Below, one piece after another: positions 6,990 through 14,749 of a stretch of 64,000 bases of DNA. The notes under the pieces were generated by a model. The model worked only from the letters and a program-made list of their open reading frames with translations, made no database searches and had not been told where the DNA came from. The position numbers were made by a program, and so were the translations under genes. The stretch is from Poriferisodalis sp965208895 (GTDB lineage: Bacteria > Actinomycetota > Acidimicrobiia > Acidimicrobiales > Poriferisodalaceae), in contig NZ_OZ242363.1 in the NCBI RefSeq assembly GCF_965208895.1, positions 806,001 through 870,000 of the forward strand, written 5' to 3'. Position 1 is the first letter of the stretch, and every line of letters begins with the position of its first letter.

Positions 6990-9900
6990 TCAGGCACGCG
7001 GCGCCAGCTCGCCGACATGTTCACCAAGTTCGGCACGGAACGTTGCCACCGTGGCCATCTTGACGTCTTCGTAGCCGCGCACCAGCTCAGCGAGCCTGGC
7101 GATGGCAACGGCCTGCTCATAGAGACTGCGCGAACTGCTGTGCCTTCCCGCTGAAATGCCATTCATTTCCCGCTCTTGTTCGCTGCGCTCACGGGCCGCT
7201 CGGGCCACGGCTTCGCCTACCGGCTCAGCCTCACGACGGGCCGCACCCGCGTCCCGCTCGAGCGCCTCGAGCGCCGCTTCGAGAGCCTCCCTGTACTCGC
7301 CTGGCAGCAACCGCTCGGTCCGGCGGATTTCGGTATGGCCGAACGGGTCGCACCAGCGACCTCGCAGGCGCTTGCCACGCGCCAGCAATGCGAAGAGGGG
7401 TCGCCACGATGTCGAGAACCGGATCTTGGCGGTGCGCCCCAGCACCCGCAGCAACGGCGGGTGCAGACTCCATGACACCGTGCCGCCGACGGATGCCGCC
7501 ACGTCGGTGGCCGCTGTATTCGCTTCGGGATCGCACATGAGTCGGGCGACCTCGTACTCATCCTTGTAGGCCATGAGCTTGAAGTGCCCCGCTGCGGCGG
7601 TTGCGGTCAACCGCACGGACCCGTCTCCGGCGGCTTGGTCCGCATGCGCCACGCGTTCCACCGCGTCGAGGAACTGCGCTGCCAGCCGATCTGACTGGTA
7701 GGCGCGCAGCTCGCTGACGTACCGGCGCAGTCCCGCACGGAGCCCGTCGAGGTCTCCCGTAGATCCCTCGCTGGCCAACCCGTCCACCATCTCATCGATG
7801 CGGGACGCCAAGCGCCCTGACAGGGCGCTCGACGGCCCCGACTCACCGACACTGCGCACATCGGCCCCTGCGGAGTCGGAGGTACCGCGGTCTGCTGCAG
7901 CGGCCGTGTACTGCTCTGCGGCCGCCGTCACCATCGCGGGATCACAGATCATCGCTCGTCCCCAACGGAACGCAACGATGTTCTGCGCGACTGCCACGCC
8001 GTTCAGCTCGACGGCGGACTCCACGCTGGCCGGTGTGATCGGCAATGCACCCGCCTGGATGGCCATGCCGACCACGAAGACGTTCGCGCTCACCGCAGAG
8101 CCGCACAGCGCCGTCACGAGCGAAGCGACGTCGGCCCAGTGCCGGCTGCCTTCGACGGTGACCGCAGCCACCCGGTCGAGCAGATCCTGGGTCGCCGGCA
8201 TGTCGATGCCCGGATCGGCAACCATGGCGCCGGTCGGCGTCGGCGACGTCGAACCGACCACCATCGTCCGGTTGGGGTCGGCCACATCGAGGCCCGCCGC
8301 CGATGCCGCCACGAGCAGATCGAAGGCCACGATGACGTCGGCTTGGCCGCTGCCGAGGCGTGCCGTTGCCGGCCCGCCGATCCGCCTCAGCCGCAGATCA
8401 CCCACGACCGTTCCCGCCTTCTGCGACAGCCCGATCTGGTCGAGACCTCGCACCTCGAAGCCGTCGAACATCGCCGCTGTGCCGAGCAACTGGTTCACCG
8501 TCACGACGCCGGTCCCGCCGATCCCGCACATGCGCACCGACACCTCATCGGGACCCACCAGCGGCACCGGATCGGGAAGCTCATCAGGCGGCTCGGGCCT
8601 GACAGCATCGTCCGATATATCACCGGTGGCAGGCGTGCGGGTGCGTCGCAGCGGCGCCAGCATCTCGCGTACTGCCGCGCGCAATGGCCCGGGCTCGCTG
8701 ACCGTCATGAACGACGGGCAGTCGCCGTCCAGACACGAGTAGTCCAAGTTGCATGACGTCTGGTCGATGCGGGTCTTGCGGCCGAAGAACGTGTCGACGG
8801 GCTGCACCGACAGGCAGTTGCTCTTGGCGCCGCAGTCGCCGCACCCTTCGCAGATTCGCTCGTTGATCACCACTCGCTTGGCAGGCGTCGGCTGGGTGCC
8901 TCGCTTGCGGGCCCGCCGCGCCTCGGCCGCGCACTGCTGATCGTGGATCAGCACGGTGACGCCGTCGATGCCGGCGAGCATCTCCTGAGCTTCAATCAGA
9001 CGATCGCGGTGCCAGACCTCGACGCCCGAAGGCAGGGCACGGCTCCGGTATGCCGTGGGGTCATCAGTGGTGATGAGCACCTTGGCTACGCCATCCGCGA
9101 GCAGCCCGGCTGCCACGTCGGGCACCTCCAGCTGACCGGCGGGATCTTGCCCCCCAGTCATCGCGACGGCTCGGTTCCACAGGAGTTTGTAGGTGATATT
9201 GGTGCCCGAAGCCACGGCGCCCACAATCGCCAGCTGCCCGCTGTGGAAATAGGTGCCGTCGCCCAGGTTCTGGAAGATGTGCTGGGTCTCCACGAAGGGC
9301 GACATGCCGATCCACTGCGTGCCTTCCTGGCCCATGCACGTCACGCTCACGATGTCGCCGACTCGCTCAGGATCCATGAACAGCGCCATGGTGTGGCAGC
9401 CGATACCGGCACCGACCACGGCACCGTCGGGTACCTCGGTGGAACGATTGTGCGGGCAACCGGAACAGAAATACGGCGAGCGGCTCTGTTCGGGCGGCAG
9501 TGCCAACGGAAGCTCGATGCGCACGCGTTCGGGGCGGGCGGGCACCAGCCGGTCACCGATGCGAACCTCCAGTCGCCTGCGCAGCGGCTCGATGAAGTCG
9601 TCAGCGGTCAGCGCGCCGAACGAGGCGAGCAGCGACCGGTCGTGCTCGTCGGTCTTGCCGACGATGCGGGGATGGTGCGACTGGTTGTAGAGGGAGTCCT
9701 TCAGCAGCGATTCGATGTTGGGGCTCTTCTCCTCGATCACGAAGATCTCCGTGACGCCACGAGCGAAGTGGCGGGCCCGTTCGGCGCTGAACGGAATGGG
9801 CATGCCCATCCGCACGAGCCGCACGCCGGCGTCTCGAATCGATTCGTCGCTGCCGAGGCCCAGACGCCGCAGCGCCTCGCGAACCTCGCGGTAGGTAATG

Positions 9901-10757
9901 CCCGACGCCACGATTGCAATCCAGGCATCGGGCGGGTCGACGGTGGCGTCGTTCAGGTGGTTGGCCGCCGCATACGCGATGGCCAGCTCGTAGCGGACTT
10001 CGACAATCTCGCGCTCGATGTCGACCGTGTGGGGCGTGAGGAGGTAGCCGTCGGGCCGGTGGCGGTACAGCTCGCCGTCGACCAGCGGGATGACCGGGTC
10101 GAACCTGTCGGGATCCAGCAGCACCGTCGCGGCGCCGTCTGCCACATCGGCCGCGATCTTGAGACCCGTCCACAGCCCCGTCGTCCGAGACATCGCAATC
10201 GCGTGGCGGCCCAGGTCGAGCGCTTCGGCGGGCGTGCCCGGATAGAGCACGGGGATGTGCAGGTCAGCCATCGACCCCGCAGAGCTCGAGGGGATCGTCG
10301 AGCTCTTGGCGGCGGGGTCGTCGCCGGCGATGGCGACTGCGCCGCCGCAGGGATCAGCGCCGGCGAACACCGCATGGCGCAGCGCATCGGTAGCGCGGTC
10401 CACGCCGGGCGCCTTCGCGTACCACAACCCGAGCACGCCGTCGTAGGTGGCATCGGGCCGGCTGGTGGCCAGCTGGCTGCCCATGACAGCGGTCGCGGCC
10501 TGCTCCTCATTGACAGCCGGCGAATGGACGATCGGCAGATCGGTTGCGCTGCGGGCCGCCTCGACCGCGGCGTCATACCCGCCGAGGGGCGAACCCGGGT
10601 AGCCCGAAACGAAGGCGGCCGTACGCAGCCCGGCGCGCCGGTCGGCCCGCAGCTGTTCGATCGGCAGGCGAGCCAGCGCCTGCAGCCCGGTCATGAACGT
10701 CGTGCCGCTGTCGTCGGTGTAGCGCCCCGACAGCCGGTACGTCTCAGCGAGGCTCAT
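6990..10757 (-). CDS. Indolepyruvate:ferredoxin oxidoreductase, long fused form
   Basis: A 1255-residue 2-oxoacid oxidoreductase carrying all subunits in one chain. The N-terminal pyrimidine-binding part is GYPGSPLGGYDAAV. The central TPP-binding part is GAGIGCHTMALFMD, then CMGQEGTQWIG. A 4Fe-4S segment lies near residues 630-680 (ICEGCGDCGAKSNC, then CNLDYSCLDGDCPS). The gamma domain is CGIGGTGVVTVNQLLG near residue 745, followed by a DUF6537-like tail. It oxidises aryl (or branched) 2-oxoacids to acyl-CoA, reducing ferredoxin. The tail contains a foreign-looking insert (about residues 1170-1200, EAEPVGEAVARAARE) encoded by a dispersed repeat, just before the usual C-terminal RGYEDVK motif. 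A GGGAG ribosome site precedes the ATG. Confidence 0.92.
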   Translation of the reverse strand: MSLAETYRLSGRYTDDSGTTFMTGLQALARLPIEQLRADRRAGLRTAAFVSGYPGSPLGGYDAAVEAARSATDLPIVHSPAVNEEQAATAVMGSQLATSRPDATYDGVLGLWYAKAPGVDRATDALRHAVFAGADPCGGAVAIAGDDPAAKSSTIPSSSAGSMADLHIPVLYPGTPAEALDLGRHAIAMSRTTGLWTGLKIAADVADGAATVLLDPDRFDPVIPLVDGELYRHRPDGYLLTPHTVDIEREIVEVRYELAIAYAAANHLNDATVDPPDAWIAIVASGITYREVREALRRLGLGSDESIRDAGVRLVRMGMPIPFSAERARHFARGVTEIFVIEEKSPNIESLLKDSLYNQSHHPRIVGKTDEHDRSLLASFGALTADDFIEPLRRRLEVRIGDRLVPARPERVRIELPLALPPEQSRSPYFCSGCPHNRSTEVPDGAVVGAGIGCHTMALFMDPERVGDIVSVTCMGQEGTQWIGMSPFVETQHIFQNLGDGTYFHSGQLAIVGAVASGTNITYKLLWNRAVAMTGGQDPAGQLEVPDVAAGLLADGVAKVLITTDDPTAYRSRALPSGVEVWHRDRLIEAQEMLAGIDGVTVLIHDQQCAAEARRARKRGTQPTPAKRVVINERICEGCGDCGAKSNCLSVQPVDTFFGRKTRIDQTSCNLDYSCLDGDCPSFMTVSEPGPLRAAVREMLAPLRRTRTPATGDISDDAVRPEPPDELPDPVPLVGPDEVSVRMCGIGGTGVVTVNQLLGTAAMFDGFEVRGLDQIGLSQKAGTVVGDLRLRRIGGPATARLGSGQADVIVAFDLLVAASAAGLDVADPNRTMVVGSTSPTPTGAMVADPGIDMPATQDLLDRVAAVTVEGSRHWADVASLVTALCGSAVSANVFVVGMAIQAGALPITPASVESAVELNGVAVAQNIVAFRWGRAMICDPAMVTAAAEQYTAAAADRGTSDSAGADVRSVGESGPSSALSGRLASRIDEMVDGLASEGSTGDLDGLRAGLRRYVSELRAYQSDRLAAQFLDAVERVAHADQAAGDGSVRLTATAAAGHFKLMAYKDEYEVARLMCDPEANTAATDVAASVGGTVSWSLHPPLLRVLGRTAKIRFSTSWRPLFALLARGKRLRGRWCDPFGHTEIRRTERLLPGEYREALEAALEALERDAGAARREAEPVGEAVARAARERSEQEREMNGISAGRHSSSRSLYEQAVAIARLAELVRGYEDVKMATVATFRAELGEHVGELAPRA
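7167..7232 (-). repeat. Dispersed element copy 1, in frame inside the oxidoreductase gene
   Basis: Carries the core CACGGGCCGCTCGGG (read on +) with flanks CCCGCTCTTGTTC and CGGCTCAGCCTC shared with the copy at 51099-51179. On the minus strand it is translated as EAEPVGEAVARAARE followed by QEREM, adding about 25 residues to the host protein without a frameshift. Compared with the 51 kb copy it lacks about 20 bp in the middle. Confidence 0.8.
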
Positions 10758-10879
10758 CTTCGTGCTCCCGTGTACTGGCAGCGATTCGCGTCGGTCATGC
10801 CAGAGGCCCTCCGTGCGTCACGTCCATTGTGGTCGCTGCCTGTGGCACAGCGAAGACGCCGAACGCACCTTGCGTCGCC

Positions 10880-10906
10880 GCCGGCGCAGCGCACTGCTGC
10901 GCCGGC
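10880..10906. terminator. Strong hairpin between rluB and the oxidoreductase gene
   Basis: A perfect 11-bp inverted repeat, GCCGGCGCAGC / GCTGCGCCGGC, with the 5-nt loop GCACT. It lies 35 bp beyond the rluB stop on the minus strand and has no U-tract. It could end or attenuate the scpA-scpB-rluB message, or act as an mRNA stabiliser. Assignment as a terminator is inferred from position. Confidence 0.5.
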
Positions 10907-10907
10907 C

Positions 10908-10965
10908 AAGATCAACCACCGCGCCGCTGCGCGGCCAACATCAACCACCGCGCCGTTGCGCGGCG
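10908..10965. repeat. Two tandem 29-bp hairpin units overlapping the rluB 3' end
   Basis: Units 10908-10936 and 10937-10965 match except for about three bases. Each contains ATCAACCACC followed by a 6-bp palindrome, CCGCGC-CGYT-GCGCGG. The second unit holds the rluB stop codon (10941-10943) and encodes the last residues QRRGG. The first unit lies wholly downstream, as if the gene end had been duplicated. Confidence 0.75.
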
Positions 10966-11702
10966 CGGTGCATCTCACGGATTTCGTCGTCGGTGAGCCG
11001 CCGGTGCTCGCCGGGGGCCAGGGCGGGATCGGAGAGGGGGCCGATTCTGGTGCGCACCAGACGCAGCACCTGATGTCCCACGGCATCGCACATTCGCCTG
11101 ACCTGACGGTTGCGCCCCTCATGTATCACGATGCGCAGCACCGACGGCTGCGGCATCGACACCACGGCCGGCGCCGTCGGGCCGTCGTCGAGCTCGACGC
11201 CAGCTCGCAGCTGTGCCAGTGCCCCGCGCGACGGCACCCCGTCCACGTGAGCGAGATACTCCTTGGCGACTCCCCATGACGGATGCGTCAGCCGGTGGGT
11301 CAGCTCGCCGTCGTTGGTCACGATGATCAGCCCTTCAGAGTCGGCGTCCAGCCGCCCGACCGGGTAGATGCGCACTCCTGCGGGGACCAGATCGGTCACG
11401 CAGCGCCTTCCCCGATCATCGGAAGCTGCGCTCAGCACGCCACGCGGCTTGTTCACCAGGTAGTGGACCGTCGCCGCGTCCCACGTGACGATCGCGCCGT
11501 CGACCTCGATCCGGTCAGCCGGGCCTGCGCGATCTCCGATCCGGGCGGTCTTGCCGTTGATCGTGACGCGCTCGGCTGCGATCAGCTCCTCGCACGTGCG
11601 ACGGCTCGCAACACCGGCGCGGGCCATGACCTTGTGCAGCCGTTCCGGTTCGTCTTTCGGCCCGTCCGTAGGGGTCACATCGTCTGGCCGGGCACCGCAC
11701 AT
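10941..11702 (-). CDS. rluB: 23S rRNA pseudouridine synthase, RluB/RsuA family
   Basis: About 253 residues from ATG 11702. An S4 RNA-binding domain comes first (LHKVMARAGVASRRTCEELI, then RVTINGK), followed by the RsuA-type catalytic domain with the nucleophilic Asp in GRLDADSEGLIIVTNDG, the LVNKPRGVLS block and EGRNRQVRRMCDAVGH. It isomerises a uridine in 23S rRNA. The frame is open to 11807, but that extension is translated dispersed-repeat sequence (ARAAREPVS...EHERE), so I prefer the later start; GTG 11678 is another option. It follows scpB, as in many actinobacteria and firmicutes. Confidence 0.9.
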   Translation of the reverse strand: MCGARPDDVTPTDGPKDEPERLHKVMARAGVASRRTCEELIAAERVTINGKTARIGDRAGPADRIEVDGAIVTWDAATVHYLVNKPRGVLSAASDDRGRRCVTDLVPAGVRIYPVGRLDADSEGLIIVTNDGELTHRLTHPSWGVAKEYLAHVDGVPSRGALAQLRAGVELDDGPTAPAVVSMPQPSVLRIVIHEGRNRQVRRMCDAVGHQVLRLVRTRIGPLSDPALAPGEHRRLTDDEIREMHRAAQRRGG

Positions 11703-11742
11703 GCGAGGAGAGGCGAACTTTCTGGCTGCGCTGCCCGCCGCT

Positions 11743-11800
11743 TCCCGCTCATGTTCCCAGTCTCGAATCGATACGGGCTCACGGGCCGCTCGGGCCCAGG
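11743..11800 (-). repeat. Dispersed element copy 2 at the scpB-rluB junction
   Basis: Contains CCCGCTCATGTTCCC and the core CACGGGCCGCTCGGG. It provides the TGA stop of scpB (11779-11781), making its last residues LGPSGP. In another minus-strand frame it still reads ARAARE, continuous with rluB upstream of its likely start. The CGGCTCAGCCTC flank seen in copies 1 and 3 is missing. Confidence 0.75.
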
Positions 11801-12609
11801 GAGGCAACCTCGCGGTCCATGGCCTCTACCGCATCGGTGTCCAGGCTCAGCTCCGCCAACGACGGAAGCTCGTCGAGGCTGTGGAGGCCCAATCGCTCCA
11901 AAAAGATCGTCGTCGTGCCCAGCAGGGCAGCGTTGCCCGGACCCGGGTCGCGGCCAACCTCGGCGACATAGCCTTGGTCGGCGAGCGTGCGGACCACGCC
12001 CTCGGCATTGACACCCCGGATGGCGCTGATCTGCGCACGTGAGATCGGCTGCTTGTAGGCCACGACTGCCAGTGTCTCCATCGCTGCAGCGGACAGCCGG
12101 GCCGATCGGCGGGAGCCCACGAAGCGTTCAACGTATTCCGCGACTGCCGCCGCGGTCTGCAGCTGGAAGCCACCGGCAACCTGCATCAGGGTGAAGCCGC
12201 GTTCGGCCCTCCCGTACTCCCGGGCGAGCTCGTTGCACGCCGTGTGGACGTCTGCGGTGGGTGCCCCGGTTACCGCGGCCAGTACATCGGCCGGCACAGG
12301 TTCGGTCGCGACCATCAACACCGCCTCGATAGCCGCGTACAGCTCGCTGTCATCGACAGAACGCGACCCGTCGAACTGCGGGTCTCCGACCCCGGATTCA
12401 GCCGCGATGTCTGCGAAGCCGTTGTGCGTCTGCGATGCGCCATCGCGCGTGCCGCCGCTGGCGGGGATCGAAGGATGGGCCGGTGGCTGGGCCGGTGGCG
12501 CAGCGGCCGGATCGGCTGGTGCATCGCGAGGCTCGACGACGGTACGACCCTCGTCGCTGACCAATCTCAGACTTCGCGCGGCCCCGGTCGGCGGGAGCGT
12601 GCCGCTCAC
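11779..12609 (-). CDS. scpB: Segregation and condensation protein B
   Basis: ScpB forms the kleisin-partner part of the SMC-ScpA-ScpB condensin that organises newly replicated chromosomes. The core, about residues 88-250, has two winged-helix domains: DDSELYAAIEAVLMVATEPV, GFQLQTAAAVAEYVERF, SAAAMETLAVVAYKQPISRAQISAIRGVN, VRTLADQGYVAEVGRDPGPG and LGTTTIFLERLGL. An ~85-residue Pro/Ala-rich N-terminal extension precedes it and is probably disordered. The C-terminus ends inside a dispersed repeat, so the native tail may have been replaced. It lies 71 bp downstream of scpA and upstream of rluB. Confidence 0.92.
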   Translation of the reverse strand: MSGTLPPTGAARSLRLVSDEGRTVVEPRDAPADPAAAPPAQPPAHPSIPASGGTRDGASQTHNGFADIAAESGVGDPQFDGSRSVDDSELYAAIEAVLMVATEPVPADVLAAVTGAPTADVHTACNELAREYGRAERGFTLMQVAGGFQLQTAAAVAEYVERFVGSRRSARLSAAAMETLAVVAYKQPISRAQISAIRGVNAEGVVRTLADQGYVAEVGRDPGPGNAALLGTTTIFLERLGLHSLDELPSLAELSLDTDAVEAMDREVASLGPSGP

Positions 12610-12679
12610 GAAACGTCCTCGACGCGGCGACCCTGCGCGTGCGTGCGCGCGTACGACCTTGTGGTCTGCGCGGTGCCGC

Positions 12680-13528
12680 TCACGCAGCGTCTTCTCCGAA
12701 GCCGCCCGCTACAGCCGGCAGCGCCACGCCGTCGCCGATCCAATCCACGCCGATGTCGCCGAAGCGCTCAGCTTGCGTCAGCTCGACAAGCCCCGATCCG
12801 AACAGCTCGAGCACTGCCAAGAAAAACACCACCACCACGATGCGCTCGGTGATCTCGCTGGTGAGCTCACGGAACGTCGCCGAGCCCATGGATGCGAGTC
12901 GATCGACGAGCTTTGCAGCCGCCTCGTCCACCGTGATGCCGGCGGCCCTCAGGTGACTGAGGTCGACCTGCGGTACCGGCCGCGGCGCAAGCACCCGTTC
13001 CATCGCTGCGGCAAGGTCTTCTCGAGACGCTCCTGAGAGCAGATCCGGTGCGAATGCCAGGAAAGACTCGGGGGGACCCGCGCTACGGGGCCACCGCAGC
13101 GCTGCGGCATCCCAGCGCTCACGCAGCAGGCTCGCGGCTGCGCCGAACGTGCGACCCTCGACCAGCCGCGCAAATGCGGTGTCTCGCAGTCCGTACGCCG
13201 CCAGTTCTTCCTCAAGGTCCAACTCGACCGGCGGGGTGGGCAGCAGCCGGCGGGATTTCAGCTCGATCAAGGTCGCAGCCAGCAGGGCGAACGCGCTGGC
13301 AGCGTCGATGTCGATCCTGCCGTCGCCGACGGTGTGGCCGACAGCGTCCCCCAATATTTCCCGCTCGTGTTTCGGGTGGTCATCGTCCATGGCGGCCATG
13401 ACGGCGACGAAGTCGTCGACCAGGCGCGTCAACGACACCTCCCAGATGTCCACCTCCTGGGAGACAACCAATTTCACCAGCACATCCAGCGGGCCGGCAA
13501 AGGCCTCGGTGTGCACCTCGTGGGTCAC
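12680..13528 (-). CDS. scpA: Segregation and condensation protein A (kleisin)
   Basis: The kleisin subunit bridging SMC heads. I start it at GTG 13528 (VTHEVHTEAFAGPLDVLVKLV), 282 residues, because the family begins with this F-x-GPLDLLL-type motif; the ~49 codons upstream are low-complexity and unlike the family. Later blocks are DIWEVSLTRLVDDFV, AAATLIELKSRRLLP and, at the C-terminus, TFRELTSEITERIVVVVFFLAVLEL. Between the last two N-terminal helices there is a hydrophilic insert of about 24 residues (MDDDHPKHEREILGDAVGH) absent from the mycobacterial protein as I remember it. It heads the scpA-scpB-rluB run and is divergent from trpS. Confidence 0.92.
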   Translation of the reverse strand: MTHEVHTEAFAGPLDVLVKLVVSQEVDIWEVSLTRLVDDFVAVMAAMDDDHPKHEREILGDAVGHTVGDGRIDIDAASAFALLAATLIELKSRRLLPTPPVELDLEEELAAYGLRDTAFARLVEGRTFGAAASLLRERWDAAALRWPRSAGPPESFLAFAPDLLSGASREDLAAAMERVLAPRPVPQVDLSHLRAAGITVDEAAAKLVDRLASMGSATFRELTSEITERIVVVVFFLAVLELFGSGLVELTQAERFGDIGVDWIGDGVALPAVAGGFGEDAA

Positions 13529-13668
13529 GCGGCCCGAAGGTACCGCGGCATGTGGTGAGCGCTTGGGATATTTGCCCGATTGCCACCGACGTCTCTTGTG
13601 AGGTTGGCAGGCCCGGCCCGCCGAATTCTTTGCGGTCGGCGAACACCGTTCCGGTACCGTCAGGCGCC

Positions 13669-14670
13669 ATGACACGAGTGCTCTCGGGCATCCAGCCCAC
13701 CGGCGACGTACACCTCGGCAACTATCTCGGTGCGCTGCGCCAATGGGCGATCGACCAGCACGATGCCGACGCGTTCTATTGCGCCGTCGACCTGCATGCG
13801 GTGACCATCCAGCAGGATCCGCAGCAACTGCGCGCTGCGACGCTTGGCACGATGGCCACGCTGATCTCGGTCGGCCTCGACCCCGACGTCTGCACGCTGT
13901 TCGTCCAGAGCCACGTCCCCCAGCACACCGAGCTGTCGTGGCTGCTCGAGTGCACGGTGTCGCTCGGCGAACTGCGCCGGATGACCCAGTTCAAGGACAA
14001 GTCGGCCCGTACCGAGGGAGGCGACCACGGCGGCGACCATGTCTCCGCGGGCCTGTTCACGTACCCGGCGCTGATGGCGGCAGACATTCTGATCTACGAC
14101 GCCGACCGGGTGCCGGTGGGCGACGACCAGCGCCAGCACCTCGAGCTGACCCGTGACGTGGCACAACGGTTCAACAGCCGCTACGGCGACACGTTCGTGA
14201 TTCCTGAGGCAGCGATTCCCACGGTCGGCGCTCGTGTGATGGACCTGCAGAACCCCACTGCCAAGATGTCCAAGTCTGCCGAGAGCCCCCAAGGATCGGT
14301 GGGCATTTTCGACGACCCTGCCGACATTGCACGCAAGTTCGCTCGGGCGGTGACCGACTCGGAAAGCGAGGTGCGATACGACCCCGACAACAAGCCCGGC
14401 GTGTCGAACCTGCTGTCGATCCTGGGCGCTGCCACGGGTCGCAGCCCCGCTGAGGCCACAACGGGCTACCGCCAGTACGGCACCCTGAAGTCCGACACCG
14501 CCGACGCGGTCGTCGCCATGCTCGAGCCCATCGCCGCTAAGAGGGCCGAACTCGATGCAGACCCCGCCGGGCTCGCCCGCATCATCGCCGCCGGTGCCGA
14601 CAAAGCCGAGGCCGTGGCGTGCGTCACCTTGGCTCGCGCCAAGGAATCGATGGGCTTCCTGCCCAAGTAG
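13669..14670 (+). CDS. trpS: Tryptophanyl-tRNA synthetase
   Basis: A 333-residue class I synthetase charging tRNA-Trp. The HIGH-type motif is GDVHLGNYLG near residue 11, and the KMSKS loop (AKMSKSAESPQGSVGIFDDP) is near residue 201. The start ATG 13669 gives MTRVLSGIQPTGDVHLG, matching the family N-terminus; upstream codons in frame are not conserved-looking. Other family blocks: MTQFKDKSAR, VPVGDDQRQHLELTRDVAQRF and PLNL-equivalent LQNPTAKMSK. It is divergent from scpA. Confidence 0.96.
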   Translation: MTRVLSGIQPTGDVHLGNYLGALRQWAIDQHDADAFYCAVDLHAVTIQQDPQQLRAATLGTMATLISVGLDPDVCTLFVQSHVPQHTELSWLLECTVSLGELRRMTQFKDKSARTEGGDHGGDHVSAGLFTYPALMAADILIYDADRVPVGDDQRQHLELTRDVAQRFNSRYGDTFVIPEAAIPTVGARVMDLQNPTAKMSKSAESPQGSVGIFDDPADIARKFARAVTDSESEVRYDPDNKPGVSNLLSILGAATGRSPAEATTGYRQYGTLKSDTADAVVAMLEPIAAKRAELDADPAGLARIIAAGADKAEAVACVTLARAKESMGFLPK

Positions 14671-14682
14671 CGGAGCCCATCG

Positions 14683-14701
14683 CGAATCTCGCTGAGATTC
14701 G
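14683..14701 (+). terminator. Hairpin downstream of trpS
   Basis: A perfect 8-bp inverted repeat, CGAATCTC-GCT-GAGATTCG, 12 bp after the trpS stop. There is no immediate U-tract, though TTTGCTTTT follows about 12 bp later. A role in ending trpS transcription ahead of the accessory block is inferred. Confidence 0.5.
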
Positions 14702-14712
14702 TGCGCGCGGAT

Positions 14713-14743
14713 GTTTGCTTTTGTCCGCAAACGGGTGTATGCT
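14713..14743 (+). promoter_or_regulatory. Candidate promoter and operator of the HNH gene
   Basis: TTGCTT (14715-14720) and TATGCT (14738-14743) are spaced 17 bp and would place transcription start at about the ATG at 14750, i.e. a leaderless mRNA. The -35 region lies in an inverted repeat, GTTTGC-N8-GCAAAC (14713-14732), that could bind a repressor. Inferred from consensus resemblance only. Confidence 0.45.
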
Positions 14744-14749
14744 CTCTCC

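Noticed and set aside
10758..10879. A possible small gene or riboswitch upstream of the oxidoreductase
   Set aside because: No start codon with coding bias and no recognisable aptamer; only a ribosome site before the oxidoreductase ATG is visible.
8943..11279. A long open frame antisense to the oxidoreductase (778 codons)
   Set aside because: High GC creates long antisense frames; the translation is His/Arg/Gly-rich with no family features and the opposite strand has a clear gene.
13345..13380. A possible fifth element copy in scpA (CCCGCTCGTGTTTCGGG, translated KHEREI)
   Set aside because: Only the outer flank resembles the element. The core CACGGGCCGCTCGGG is absent, so chance similarity is likely.
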